DNA from: Phorcus lineatus
Lineage: Eukaryota > Mollusca > Gastropoda > Trochida > Trochidae
DNA: 64,000 nt
Direction: 5' to 3'
Assembly (NCBI GenBank): GCA_921293015.1
Contig: OV121088.1
Coordinates: forward strand, 26,697,645 to 26,761,644
The position numbers and the translations under genes were made by a program. How positions within the stretch are numbered: position 1 is the stretch's first letter; every line of letters starts with the position of its first letter. Of this stretch, positions 10,605-23,739 are shown one piece after another. The notes below the pieces were generated by a model that was not told the origin of the DNA, made no database searches, and saw only the letters and a list, made by a program, of their open reading frames with translations.

Positions 10605-11825
10605 AGTGTAAGAGTTGTCCTTTCTATAAATTTTGTCAGTGTTTTCATTCCAAAATACTTTTGAATTCAATATAGTACCCAAATATTATTATATTACTCT
10701 CTGCTTATCATCAGGTTGAAAAAAACATTTTATGTTGTTAACGTTTCTAATGTACTTCAAACGCAACTGATGTACTGCTAACTATAACGTATATTCATAT
10801 ACTGCTAACGTTTCTGATGTACTGCCAACGTTTCTGATGTACTGACAACGTTTCTGATGTACTGCCAACGTATCTGATGTACTGCTAACGTTTCTGATGT
10901 ATTGCTAACGTTTCTGATGTACTGCCAACGTTTCTGATGTACTGCTAACGTTTCTGATGTATTGCTAACGTTTCTGATGTACTGCCAACGTATCTGATAA
11001 ACTACTAATTAACGTATCTGATGTACTGCTAACGTGCAAGAGTTGTCCTTTCTATAAATTTTGTCAGTGTTTTCATTCCAAAATACTTTTGAATTCAACA
11101 TAGTACCCAAATATGATCATATTACTCTCTGCTTATCATCAGATTGAAATTTTTTTTTATTTTGTTAACGTTTCTAATGTACTTCAAACGTATCTGATGT
11201 ACTGCTAACTATAACGTAGATTCATATACTGCTAACGTTTCTGATTTACTGCTAACGTTTCTGGTGTACTGCTAACGTATCTGATGTACTGCCAACGTTT
11301 CTGATGTACTACTAATTAACGTATATGATGTACAGCTAACGTATCTGATTTACTGCTAACGTATCTGATGTACTACTAATTAACATATATGATGTACTGC
11401 TAACGTATCTGATATACTGCCAACGTATCTGATGTACTACTAATTAACGTATATGATGTACAGCTAACGTATCTGATGTACTGCTAACATATCTGATGTA
11501 CTGCCAACGTATCTGATGTACTGCTAATTAACGTATCTGATGTACTGCCAACGTATCTGTGTACCGCTAACGTATATGATGTACTGCCAACGTATCTGAT
11601 GTACTGCCAACGTATCTGATGTACTGCCAACGTTTCTGATGTACTAATTAACGTATCTGATGTACCGCTTACGTATCTGATGTACTGCTAACGTATCTGA
11701 TGTACTGCTAACGTTTCTGATGTACTTCTTACTTATCTGATGTACTTCTTTCTAACTGATGTATTTCTTACTTATCTGATGTTCTTCTTACTTATCTGAT
11801 GCTAACGTATCTGATGTGCTGTTAA
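10605..11825 (+). repeat. 20-bp satellite array A with a higher-order unit
   Basis: The basic unit is CTGATGTACTGCTAACGTWT, repeated about fifty times with single-base variants and occasional TAATTAACG spacers. A unique-looking block of about 130 bp (GTCCTTTCTATAAATTTTGT..., 10610 and 11040) occurs twice, each time followed by the same run of 20-mers, giving a higher-order period of about 430 bp. The right edge decays into ACTTATCTGATG variants. A sister array lies at 58668-59660 in the same orientation. No coding frame is sustained. Confidence 0.9.
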
Positions 11826-12462
11826 TGTGCCAGATGAAACGCTTACGCAAACAACGTGTTGCTTACATATTTGGTATGTTGCAAACGTGTCTGAAGTGCT
11901 GCAACATGTCTTATGAAGTGTTAAAAGAACTATTGTACTAAAATTATATTAGTTATGTGCCGCTAGCGTATCAACTGCTGTAAGTGATTAGTTATCTCTT
12001 GTATCGGATGTTCTCATTTTGTGGCTCATATGCGGCAATATATATATCTAATGTGTGGCAACATGGCTGATGTCCTGCCAACATATCTGATGTGCTGTTA
12101 ATGCATACTTTGAACAACATAAGGCACCAGGGGTCATCTCAAAGTTTTATTCATATATGGCAAAATTTCTATACATTCACATATTTGATATTTTGACAGA
12201 TTTCAAATCTCAAACATTTAGCAACTTGATGAGTGGGTACATTTTTCTAATTTAACATACTGATACACATATTTGATAACTCGACATTTTCCATAATGAT
12301 ACTGATAACAAGAATCAAAGGAACTGAAGTAAAAGAGAAAGAACACACCCAAAGATTTTCGTATTCTGATATAATTTTTGACAAAGCAACAAAGTAACCC
12401 ATGGAAACAGTTGAAGGAGTGATTTTTTTCAAAAGTCATGATTTTTTTCATTTGCACATAAA
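11826..12462. other. no gene; decayed satellite edge and element end
   Basis: Up to about 12130 the sequence still shows degraded satellite words. From 12130 it matches 59950-60280 (CACCAGGGGTCATCTCAAAG and CACACCCAAAGA), which is the lead-in to the Tc1-like transposase remnants in both copies. Confidence 0.5.
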
Positions 12463-13060
12463 TTGGACATGCTTAGGGGTGAATTCTATCATTCACAAAT
12501 CGTGTTACGGAAAAAGCAGAAGAACATGCTACATTTACCAGCAGCAAGAAAGAGTCATGGGAATGTCACGAGTGGGGGTTTCCAACAGACATCTTACTGT
12601 CTTAGAAGTGGAAGACCGAGGGTGACTGCTCACGCAAAAGACAGATTTTATGACAATTTGTCAGACCCTTACAGCCCAGAGATACAAGGCTTATGTGTTA
12701 CAGCCTGTTGTGGTCCCATTCTTACAGATGCAGCAGTAAGGGATGATTGTTCAACAGGACAATGCAAGACCATATAACGGATCACAATGGACTTCTTAAA
12801 CTGACAAAACATCAAGGGTTTGCTTTGGTTGTCTTTGGCCCTGACTTATCACCGATCAAGCATCTATGGGACCATTTGCGAAGATGACTGAGACGTCGCC
12901 CACAGCAACCAGTCACCATACAACAACTGTAGCAGACACTACAAGAAGAGTGGCAACATATCCTGAATGACCTCATCCAACATCTCATTTTCCATGAGAA
13001 AGTGTGCCTATGCTTGAATTGACTGTAATGGGGGTCACACCCGATACCAACTCCACTATT
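12463..13060 (+). pseudogene. Tc1-like transposase, decayed (copy A)
   Basis: Pieces of a Tc1/mariner DDE transposase appear in order in different frames. They are a helix-turn-helix piece with SGRPRVTAHAKDRF (about 12607), RYKAYVLQPVVVPFLQ (about 12680), QQDNARPY (about 12755, containing the second catalytic aspartate), then PDLSPI.HLWDHLRRRLRR (about 12842) carrying the C-terminal block. The first part of the catalytic domain is deleted, and stops and frame changes occur throughout. A Tc1 transposase is normally about 340 codons, and only about half is left. The following 150 bp, to about 13200, also match the right edge of the window, so they belong to the element. The gene is dead. Confidence 0.72.
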
Positions 13061-14559
13061 TCTGAAAATCTTCCAACCTAATGTCGCCTAATCTGTCCAT
13101 GTAAATTTCAAAATATAACCCCAATGGACACAAACAGATATAAAGAAGTGATGTGTTGAAAAAAAACACTCCAACATGACCTTGCAATGTTTGATAATGG
13201 TTCTCTATTACTATTAATCATTTTAAATGTTTGAAAGTTTGTCCTGTTTTCTTTAATAACCAAATTCCTTCAGTTTAACGTACAATTTAAACATGCAATG
13301 GTGGATCATTCTTGCGTGGAGGCTGGCGTTCTTCTTATCAAAGTCGGCTGATGATTATGTCATTTCTAGACTGCTCTTCCTGGATGATGTTGGTCCGTTT
13401 GCAGAGGTTGAGATGGCAGTGTCCTGACTTGTTCATTTTGTCATGCCAACCCTCTATGAGGTTTGGTGTTTATGGCACCATCACTATGAAGGTCGACGTC
13501 GCTAGATATTTCAAGTTTCCGGAGTGTAATGTGCAAACTGGAGGATGGCGGGGTTGAACAAGTCTACACAATGTATTCCGTTTATCCAGACATGGTCAGT
13601 GCCACACATTCTCAGAAGAGGCAACACGTTAATTCATTAAACCTCTGAACTGACTCCTTCAGATCCTCTAGAGTGAAGCAGACAACCTTTCAAAGTTCAC
13701 ACAGGAAAACATTTACGATAACATTTCAAGGCTGCAGTTTGATAATCTGTCTGTATACAACTGGGTAGCAGAGTAAGTTGTACATCTTAACATTTGCAAA
13801 TAAGTACATTGTTGTTTCATAAGACACTATTGACAAAGGTATACATTTGCTGTCCTTCGTTACCATTAACTGATGCAACAAACTTATCAATAGCTGAATA
13901 GAAGCAGCTAGATACATTGAATAACACAATTAATATAGCGAGGGAGAGATAATCTGTTGGTAATTGCTTATGTCACCCATTTATATTTCAAATGATTAAA
14001 CTCGTATACAATAGAAATTAAAGTATCTCTAGAAGGATTAGGGTTTCGAATATGCAACGCATGTACTGAACCTTTACTTAATTGGCACGAGTGAAAAATA
14101 TTCAAAATAATAGCAAAATGTAGTTGTTGAATTTTAATCTTTCCTTTCATAACTGTCATTCAAAATGGTTATAATCAACAGCCTTGTAGTAATTTATAGA
14201 GGTCAGCGACATCTTACAGTATAACTACAAGACAAATCAAACTGAAATTCTTGAGTCGTAACCAATGGCAATTTGACGTCATAGCATCTTGTGTCCATGA
14301 CAAAATTAAAATAGAACAAAACTATGTGCCTTCTTCGCGATTGTAAGCTTAACGTCATGACGTAGTAATTCAGTAATAGCTAATTTCTATACATGTGTGC
14401 AATTTGACAGACGTATTTCTTGGTTTTTTTTGCGCCGGCACAAATGAAAAATAACAAATAGCAATTATGTGGAATAAATAAAACTGGTTAAAATGCTGAA
14501 TATGGATAAACAAATTTACAGAAGCCTTTAAGGGCCACGCTAATTTTTTTATTATATTG
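13061..14559. other. no gene seen
   Basis: The first 150 bp are the 3' end of the Tc1-like element. The 81-codon frame at 13312 has an unusual composition and no support. The rest is AT-rich and featureless. Confidence 0.45.
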
Positions 14560-15035
14560 AAAATTCAAGAAACTAAGTTGAAAATTCAAGAAACTAATGA
14601 AAAAGAAAATATGAACTCAAAATATAACAATGTGCTCATAGTTTCAGACTTATGCTCCTGAAACTAACCCTATACCCTTCAAAATGACAGTCCAAACTGT
14701 TGCCACGGAAACAAACAAATATGAAATTGAAAATAAGTTGAAACCCCCAAAAGGCACATCTAAATGATATGAAAAGGGTGTATGCCAAATTTGTTGATGA
14801 TTGGTTATATAGTTTCAACCCTGACCTTCAAAAGGACTAAGTCAAAACTGTTGCCACGTAAACAAAAAAATGTAAAATATAAAAAAGGTTGAAACCCCCA
14901 AAAGTCACAACTACATGATATTAGAGGATGTGTTCCATTTTTGGTGAAGATTGGTCAAGTAATATCAGAGATATGCTCCGAGAACGAATTGGAACGCCAA
15001 CAAGGACACATACGGGAACTCAGCCAAAATAAATA
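14560..15035. repeat. tandem repeat, period about 140 bp
   Basis: Two to three degenerate units share CTGTTGCCACGKAAACAAA, AAATATAAAAAAGGTTGAAACCCCC-like A-rich sequence and GTTGAAACCCCCAAAAG. The array ends near CCCCCGACCCTTCAGGGAGAG. It looks like a mollusc-type MITE interior. Confidence 0.6.
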
Positions 15036-16540
15036 TGTCCCCCGACCCTTCAGGGAGAGACATAATTGAACTACAATTAGAAGTAAACAAATGTACACAC
15101 TTTCAGCTAAAATTGGTACATTGCTTTGACAAATTATTCCAATGTAAAGCTTTTACCAGGTGTAACCTCCTACAGGGTTATTTTTGGAAGAAAAACTTGA
15201 GAGGTTGTTTCTAGAAAAGAATCAATCTACACAAAAATAGACAAAGTAAGATGTAGGTTAATAATTGGACAACCATCACACTGTCTTTTCAGTTCTTCTG
15301 CAGATATTCTTCCTCTAACAAATTGCTCAAAGTATCATTCATTGGCAGTTTTTTGTCATTATTACCTTCCATCCAATTTGTGTTATCTTCATACTCTTTC
15401 AGGTCATCGGATGTGTGAACGTTGTAACATCTCATTTTGTACGGACACAGTCTCTTTTAAAACCTTTTACTTCTCAGATCCAGTCAAAAAGTCAAGACTT
15501 CAACAAACTATTCATCCCAGATTTCCTGTCTTGTGAACTTAATTGTTTCAAATTTGTCACAGAGTGAATGATGCTATGTTTTTTTTTCTACATCTGATAG
15601 GCCTCTCTTAATATTACGTCACGAATATTCATGAGCTACCCTAAACGAGGCTAAGCCCGCATGAACGAGTGCCACGAACCCGGAAGTCATTGACGCGATT
15701 TTCGCTCGTAACACGCCGCTTATAAATTTGGTTTATTATGCCATTTTCAAGCGTTAAAATTATTTTCAAGCGTTAAAATTATCTTCAATTTTGGTCAAAA
15801 ATAAAACAGCATCTCTTGTGTTTATTTGATACAAAATAACTATATCATATTAAACTCATATTTTAATGCACTGCCATAACTCAGACCACTTTCATGCATT
15901 ATATCATTTCTAGAGTTTCGCAGTGATTAAGCTTTTGGTAAAACGACGACGTTTCCTCAGGTATTTATTATGTCATTTTTGAAACCATGAAATCGGAGAT
16001 TAATCTGTCTCTTCAAAATTAATTTCCTGATTCAATTTTGATTTAAGCTTCAAAATTTTTAATGAACAACAATTAAAAAGAGATTATCGAATGATAACTT
16101 TCACATAATGGTTTGGATTTTTTGCCTCGATGTAGAAATATACGCTCGAATATTTTAAAAACCGCTTCAACTTTGAAGGCTCGATCGGGTCTCGCAATCA
16201 TTGATACTGACAAGTGGAAATCTAGTCATTTGTGGTTGTGAAATCTGTGGACTGTGAATTTTCTGATATTTATATAAATACAATATGAAAGTCTATGGAT
16301 CACAAAGACGGTTGAAGTCGTGTGACTATGACTTGATTTATAAATAATTATCTTGAAAAATATAGTCAAAGAATGGTGCATTATTCACAATTGAAACTCA
16401 TACTTGTTTATCACCATTCTTGGTTTTTCTAAAAGCTTTTTTTCATAATCATAATGTGATTTCTAAACTAGATACACTTAAGATTTTGTTAGTAAAGTTG
16501 GAATTAATCTTTACATTGTTTTTTCCCTGACATGCATGTG
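15036..16540. other. no gene seen
   Basis: AT-rich sequence without a supported frame. A GC-richer stretch near 15600-15720 has no feature I can name. Confidence 0.4.
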
Positions 16541-17110
16541 ATAATGTACACATGCCATGTAGAGAATTAACCCCCAATTGTAATGACCAAGGACCATATG
16601 TGGCCTTGACAAGGTTTTTTCCAAAACCTTGATTTCTCAATTAATATAAGGTTTTACAACAGAAAAAAAGTTTTATAATGAAGCTATGTTTCTGAGGGAT
16701 TCTGAGAATATGATTGTCAAGTAGAATTGGTAAAGATTTCTGTTCACATGCCTTGTAGAGAATTAACCCCCAGTGGCCATGGCCAAGGACCATATGTGGC
16801 CTAGACAGGTTTTTGTGTGATAACCTTGATTTCTCTGTTAATAATAGGTTCTATAGTGCAAAAAGGTAATCAAAATAAAGCTATGCATACTGGGATTATT
16901 TTAGTATTGTTGTCAAGTGGATTTGGTAAAGATATCTTTCTACATGCATTGTAGAGAATTAACCCCAGTGTCCATGGCCGAGGACCATATTTGGCCTTGT
17001 GAATGTTTAGTGTGTAAACCTTAATTTCTTTGTTAAAATCTTATCATATGATACAAAAGTGGTATCAAATTGAAGCTATGTTCCATGGTTGTCGAACAAA
17101 ATGGTTGTCA
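16541..17110. repeat. tandem repeat, about 197-bp period, three units
   Basis: GTAGAGAATTAACCCC recurs at about 16557, 16753 and 16951. In each unit it is followed by a CCAWGGCCRAGGACCATAT block, then an ACCTTGATTTCT block, then GAAGCTATG. Units are diverged by substitutions and small indels. A related GGGGACCATATATGGTCC palindrome follows at about 17170. Confidence 0.75.
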
Positions 17111-18094
17111 ACCTGTATTAGTGGAGATTTAATTTTAATTCTTGGGTTGCGGATGGGGGTAATAGCTGGGGACCATATATGGTCCCGTGGCATCGTAGGG
17201 AGTTTGGGGGGAGGGGACCTTATATGGTCCCCGGGCACTCTAAGGGTTAAACCACATTTCATCTCATGTAAACAAAGATGGCGTCACCCGTAAAAAAATC
17301 AATTATTTGGTCAAAATCTGTGAAAAAGTTATTGAACGAGTTGTGAATGGTATTCGGCCTTTGAACACTTTCAGCATATATGTTGTCAAGACTTCTCAGG
17401 GGGAAAAGCAAGTACCTAGATACAGACTTACTGTTTTGCCTGTTTCGCCAAGCGTCGCCGTATTGTTTATGTACAGTGACTTGTCCTCTGATGAAGACTA
17501 GTTGCAATTGAATGAACAGTTTCTTTACCAGTTGACTGTTTTTGAGACATAAATTTCAATGTTATTCCCTTTTGAGGCCAAATGTTCCGTGTGCCATTGA
17601 AAACGTATCTTGTTAATCCGTTGTTCCCGAACAGACTTTACCCTAGGTCGAGAGGCTCTACCTGCAACCCCATGGGCTCGCTAGCGAGAATAGAGCATTC
17701 GGCGACAGAAATTTCGGTCTAACTTTACCCACGTTACGACTCGCCTGGAGTGACGGCCAACTGACGTTGCGTCGAGATTTAGGTCACGTTTATCAGTTCA
17801 AAATGTTGACAGTTTTCGCGTGTTTAAGCTGAATAACAGATTTGTAGCTGAAACCAAGTCTATAAATGACAATAATTAAATGAGTTTTGCTTACAGTTGT
17901 AGTTTTTTTTAATGTGTTTCTTTATCAAATGTAATGAACTACATTGCACCAAAGCAGCGTACGTTTTCCGAAGTGAAGCGTCCGATATTCCAATCACCAG
18001 TGTAAAGTATTAATCCGCGTTTTGAGTTCTTCTTAAGGGAAGCTAAATTTTACTTTCATTTGAGGATGTTTTCATTGTAAAAAACGTGGGTAAT
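17111..18094. other. no gene seen
   Basis: Contains the small palindromes around GGACCATATATGGTCC and a GC-richer segment at 17620-17800. The overlapping frames of 60-90 codons on both strands are mutual shadows and none resembles a protein. Confidence 0.4.
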
Positions 18095-18251
18095 AAATAG
18101 GATACAAAACTCGTTCCCCTTTCATATCAAGTTTATGTCCCTGGTGAAATAATTTTGTTTTGTCACTCGCCAAGGCTCGTGACAAAGCAAAATTATTTCA
18201 CTTGGGACTTAAACTTGATATGAAAGGGGAAGCTCGTTTGATATCCTATGA
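18095..18251. repeat. long palindrome (about 70-bp arms)
   Basis: The left arm (ATAGGATACAAAACTCG... to TTTTGTTTTGTCAC) is the near-perfect reverse complement of the right arm (GTGACAAAGCAAAATTATTT... to TATCCTAT). The loop is about 12 bp (TCGCCAAGGCTC). The sequence could extrude as a stable hairpin. It carries no gene. Confidence 0.85.
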
Positions 18252-18299
18252 CTATCACATACATAGTGATCATTTATAAATAAAAGAAAATAATAAGGC

Positions 18300-19065
18300 A
18301 TTAGCTATGTAGCTCATCAGACTATTAAATATTTCATGAATTGAGAATGTTTACACAAATATGAAGATGCTTTTCACTACTTATTTACATATCATAGAAA
18401 TGATCATGTTCGCCGTGACTTGTTGTTATTTTGTTTTGGCAACATTATGATCTAAAATATTATCAAGTTTGTTACCAGCTTTTCCATTTTTTAAATTTTG
18501 CATAAACTGACCATGAAACCTTATTGCTCTGAAAACATACATTTTTTTAGTGTAATGTAACCTTTCTTTTAGTCGATGTACCTTGCACTGTATTCGTCTT
18601 ATTGTTCTACTGTCCTATCATTGTATCAATTTGATAGTTGAATGTTAACAACTTCATGTATTTAGGAGTGGTAGTAACTTAAACCATTTGGGCTTGTTTG
18701 TCAATCCTTTTCTTCTCTTGAATAAACTGTCTTTAAAAAATGGTCTCCTGGTATGAGCTTCCACAGGATCTCCAAATCCATTGGGTGTCACCTGTTACGG
18801 TGGTACGTTACATGGTATAACCTTTCTCGGTCTCTTGCTTCTGTAGAAGAAAATGAAAGTTTTTAAGACGTGGTCCCTGTGGCCCTTATATGGGTGTACA
18901 GGGTCACTAAATCTTTAAATCAAAATCCCATATGAAAGATTTCTGATTTTTGGGGTCAATACTTCTGAAGAAGAAAATGATTTACTACAGACGGAAAAAC
19001 GGAGAGACGCCGGCCAACAGGCTATGTCATAAGCCAATGAGGACTTTCAGGCCACATTAACTAAA
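18300..19065. mobile_element. MITE/SINE-like dispersed repeat
   Basis: Begins near TATGTAGCTCATCAGAC and ends with GACGCCGGCC...CATAAGCC...TTTCAGGCC. The same head (CTGTAGCTCATCAGAC) and tail (GGACGCC...CATAAGCCCATCGGG...) recur at 54.3-55.66 kb and, more weakly, at 19.57 and 47.5 kb. It has no coding capacity. Confidence 0.45.
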
Positions 19066-21408
19066 AATCAAACACTGATTTGCAGTTCCACATAAGAAAT
19101 TAATGGACATCAGGACGTCATCAAGTAAAGCTTGATTTTTATATCAAATTGTTAACAGATGGAAATTGTTCTTTTTGAATACAATTATCTATGCAAAGTT
19201 TCATCATAAAGTTTTATTCCATATAACCAAGGTGATGATGACCCATCATGATGGATTTATAGAAGCTTGCACAGGCTTGCTAGTTCATCAAATTTGTTTC
19301 AGATACATTACTAGTTGCATTTAAAACAAGTTTTTGAATTCTTTGACAATAAAACAATCCAAGCAAGTGGAACAATCAACTCAAGAACTGATGTTAAATG
19401 AAATTGTTAAAACTATTAAACTAAATATATAACATCTAAATAATAATTTTTTTCTTAAAGATTCATTTAAGGTTTAACAATGGTAAGCAAAAATGAACAC
19501 ACTCAAAGACTGAAGACTCTGTAGGTCCATAAACATTTCTGTAACAAAAAGTCTACAAAAACTACAAAAAAGGGCCCTGGCTCTGTAGCCCATCGGGATA
19601 AATGGTCACAGGATCATCATAGGAGCTGCCACAGTATCACCAAATCCATTAATTACAATCCTAGCCAGCTTAGGACTCTGTACTCAAGATATTAACTTAT
19701 AAGCCTTTACTTTTGAAAGAGATGAAAATGTTATAAGTTACTGGACAAATGGACACTGACATCGGACGATATGCAATCCCATAATAAAATTGGGTTGTTC
19801 AGGCCCTTTGATGAGTGGTAGCTTTGACCAGAGTCACTGGCAATCTTCATCTTAGCCTGGCTGAAGAAATGTCAAAATATTCCACTGGCAGCATTACCGC
19901 ATGTATGTAGGTTTGGAATCATTTTTGGATCCATGAGCTTTAACGCCATTTAACCAAATATGTAAAAACATACATCATTTCATATATGACACCAAACATA
20001 ATAAATCTTTTTTTAGTAATATCTTATAACCCTTAGAGATTATTGATTTAGTTCAACAAAAATCTGAAATTAAAATAGATGTTAGCAGTAGCCAAAAATA
20101 AATTGTATAATTGTTTCATTAGGATCCAAAACATACTTAGAGCCAAATATCAAAAGATATAGAGGGGTATATACAATGGATGTAATTAATATGAATATCA
20201 TTTCAGTTTTGCAGCAGTATGTACAAAAATGGAAGAGTAAGTAATACCAAAATATAGATCAAATATTTTCTCTCATTGTTAATTATTTCATTAAATATTG
20301 AAACATGGGTTAATTCATGACCCCAAACATCATACAAGGATTAAACACCACCCACATCACAATTATCAAAATAAAAAAAGATCCAATTTTGTAATTTTCA
20401 GAATTGCCAAGGTCAGATTCAAAACTGCATTCCTTTGATCCCTGAATGCAAAACTTTACAACAGCATTACAGAGCTAATGAAAAGAATAATTTAATAATA
20501 TTATTTAGAGTATCAATTTTAAGCTTTACTGAAACACTATGGAGGGATATTACCCCTTAAAATGCATAAGTGTGGAATACAAAGCTCTTAATGAAAGCAA
20601 GATAGTACTAGGTTACATGATGTCATTCATTCAATATATACAATGAATGCCAGAGGGATATATAATAAACCACCTTATCTCGACTTGGACATCAATGTCG
20701 GATACTCATTGGTCAAAAGCGGTCACGTGCCATAGGTATATTTTTCTATGTTAAACTGGGTCACGCGCAACCCTAGTAACGAGAGACGACGTGCTGACAA
20801 GAGTTATCTCCCTTGTCCCATTGTAAACAAAGGCTACGCTACGCTGGTTTGTTGAAACCTACCGTTACTAGTTCAGTTTATTTCCCACTAATTGAATTAA
20901 TTTCGCATATCTGGACTGGAACAATTAACTTCTTGTAAAAATGAAATTTCGTGCGAATAACCATTGACAAGTTACAATACTTGTCTTTGGCCAACCGGCT
21001 CACTTGCCTGTAGCGAGGGTGTTTATCAGTGAGCTGAAGATGGTGAACTAAAAAAACAATCTGCCATGACAGTTAGGAATGTACGGCAATTTTAGCACCT
21101 CTTCAAATCGAACGTTTCCAAGGTGGAATGTATACATGAGGTCACGCTACCAAACAATCAAAGCTTAAAAATCCCCGCAATATTCATTATATTTATTCAA
21201 GTTCCTTAGTTCTTATTTTCCGTCTAGTACCGCTGCAGGGTACTAGACTATACTTTTGGTCCTCTAAACGGTGATATAAAAATCATATTTGTAAATTCAT
21301 AAATAAAAGAATAACATTGACAACATCAGCCGCCATTTTGACCCCATCCAATCTCTCAAGCCATTTTATAAGCATAAAATAAGGGTCCTCTTCGAGATGA
21401 ATTCGTTA
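19066..21408. other. no gene seen
   Basis: AT-rich sequence with a further copy of the dispersed repeat head near 19570 and a GC-richer stretch at 20690-20880. No frame is supported on either strand. Confidence 0.4.
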
Positions 21409-21542
21409 CCATGTGTCCACGAGTTTGATATAGAGATACATCATGTATCCGAGTGAAACACCATACTTGAACTGCATTCTCGTTTGATATTTAACTCGAA
21501 CACATGATATATCTCCATATCAAACTTGTGAACACATGGTAA
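21409..21542. repeat. long palindrome (about 42-bp arms)
   Basis: GTTACCATGTGTCCACGAG... at the left is the inverted copy of ...CTTGTGAACACATGGTAAC at the right, around a loop of about 50 bp. A few mismatches separate the arms. Confidence 0.82.
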
Positions 21543-22159
21543 CTTATATTATATAAATATATAACAGTTATTTAACAATAAAGATCTATTCAATTATGAG
21601 TTTTGACAAAGTATAGAATAGCTTTATATGCAAGGATGAAGCAGATGTCAAGAGGTTGCTTCTTTTTTTGTTTCACTTATAACCAAAATCCTGATTCTCT
21701 TTCAGATGCCTTGATAAGGAAATAGAAAAGATTTGAATTTTAAAAAAATTCTGGCATTTCCTTCAGCTTTTGTTAGTACGAACAATGATGCGGCTTGTTA
21801 AGTCACTGACACTGGGTTTGTCTTTGAAAATTTTGCCTTTGAAGTATCTGGCAGTAATTATCAAAATCTGCTAGGTAAACTGTTATGCTCCAAAACTGTT
21901 CAAAATATGCTTTGACTTTGTCATTTGAAACTGGAATAATAGCTTTTTATTTCTTTGTCAATCTGAAGTTCAAATCCATGAGTCTAATTTCCTTATCTAA
22001 AGTCATTTGTTTTACTACACTATTCAGTTAGGGGATATCCTAAATTGCACCTCAGTCTGACAGTTCCAACAGCGGCAACAGCAGACAAAAATCAGTATCA
22101 TAATTAGAAGTTCCAAAAGTATCTTACTATGATTGGAAGTAATTTATAATTATACCCCT

Positions 22160-23739
22160 TTAATACATTCTTTCTTTCACAGATTTTCTCCATTTTTCTA
22201 GACACTCAGTCACCCTGTCAAAGTCTTTTGCAGTTGTTATCAAATGAATTTTGGATCCATTTACCTGAAGCAGTAATCTGTTGTAAATGTCTGATCCACA
22301 AGTTTTCAAGTAGGCATCAATCTTTTCCTTTGTTTTCTCTGTTCCTTGAACATATTTCAATTCTTCTGTTTTGCACCAGTCTCGAAGGAAGTGATCTACC
22401 TTAGTTTGCTGGTCACATCTGAAAACAATGCTGTACCTTTTATTTTCCAAATCAACTTCAAGTTGAAAATTCATTTTCATTGCCTCTTCTGTTAAGTAAG
22501 ATACAACATCCCTTCTGGCTGTTAGTAATGACAACTGAGGCTCCATAATGGGACATTGTTTTTCCTGGGAGCATTGTGTCTTCACCATCCTTTGAAACTC
22601 ATCTATGCATTCCTTTCTCCCAAAAGCCCATAATGATGAAGGATCATGATCATAAGGCAGTACCTTGACTCTTCCCTGTTGATCAGCAAAGTCAATGACT
22701 TCTTGCCACAGAGTAGTGGATATTTTCTCACCAGGCACTTTGAAAGGATAGAAATCAGCATTCCGAAAGTCTTTCATGAATCTTGTCAGGGTATCTTCAG
22801 CTATTTTCACACATTCAGCAATGCCAAATATGGTAATCACATTATCTTTCTCAGGACTGATGACTACAAGATCAGATTCTGAACCAAGTGAAGCATAAAT
22901 ATTGTCACATATTTCTTCCAATTTGAACCCTTTCAGGACTGATGAACAATTCTTTGATACCTGATTGAAAAGAGAGTGGAAATCGCTCTTAATTTTATTC
23001 ATATCTTCTTCTTCAGAACTAAATTCAATTTTACCAGCCTGTAAGTCAAAACTACAGTATATTTTGTTTTGTTTCAACTTTTTAACCACTAAATCTCTTA
23101 TCTTGACTCTTGTTTCTAGTGCTTTCACTTCGCATGGTTTCAAATTATCCCGGAACATATGCAGTATTGGTGATGCTTCTTCACCCATGGCTCTTGCTTC
23201 TCTTTGAAGATGATGATCACCCTGAACATCTGGTTGATGGTTTTCTCCTTTACCTTTATCACTTCTTTGCAAAGAGCAGATAATTGACACAAATTCATCC
23301 AAACCTTCCTTGGTTTCTCTATCAACAACAAAGACAAAGACTCCATCATGTGACTTCCAATACGTCCCTTTTTTATTTTGGTAAGCATCACTTTCATGCA
23401 GTTTCTTTAAGGCAATATCATGGTACTCTGTTGGAATCCTATAGGTCTTTATGATGAGAGTTCTTCGTATTGCTGTTAAAGCTTCAAGAAGTTTGTCTTT
23501 ATCAGTCTGTGTCTTATATCCATCATATTGAACAGATATGCCTTTTGGAGAATCAAAATTGATCTGAAATTCTGGCAATTCTGTTTGTAGCTTTCTCCTA
23601 AATTTTGGGATTTCTTTGATGTGTACCCATTCTGGTACAGTAATGTCACTTTCAAATAAAATTGAAGATGCTTTATATTTGAAATTAATTACAATGTATT
23701 CCTTTTCATATGAATCAACCATTTGGATATTGTCAGCAC
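22160..23739 (-). CDS. terminal exon with PARP14/DTX3L-like KH modules (TRIM gene 2?)
   Basis: A single long exon of about 526 codons starts at an acceptor (TATATTCCAG, first exon base 23739) in phase 1 and ends at the stop at 22160-22162. The in-frame ATG at 23785 lies in the intron, so this exon has no start of its own. The translation is a string of roughly 70-90-residue alpha/beta units, for example ITVPEWVHIKEIPKFRRKL and FQINFDSPKGISVQYDG, and later DVVSYLTEEAMKMNFQLEV and KRYSIVFRCDQQTKVDHFL. These resemble the degenerate KH-like repeats of PARP14 and DTX3L. No macro domain, PARP catalytic domain or RING-DTC follows. The entry phase matches the exon at 48750-48894 and the RRM-like exons of gene 1. 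I infer that it ends the gene begun by the TRIM exon at 52196-53287. A separate gene is the alternative. Confidence 0.6.

Noticed and set aside
10605-11825. CRISPR-like regular 20-bp repeats
   Set aside because: Units are contiguous with no unique spacers and lie in an animal genome with introns; this is a satellite.
13312-13557. 81-codon plus-strand frame after the Tc1 remnant
   Set aside because: Composition (many Met, Trp, Ser) and lack of any domain or splice context argue against coding.
17030-17507. Overlapping frames of 64-87 codons on both strands
   Set aside because: They shadow each other, overlap a palindrome and resemble no protein.
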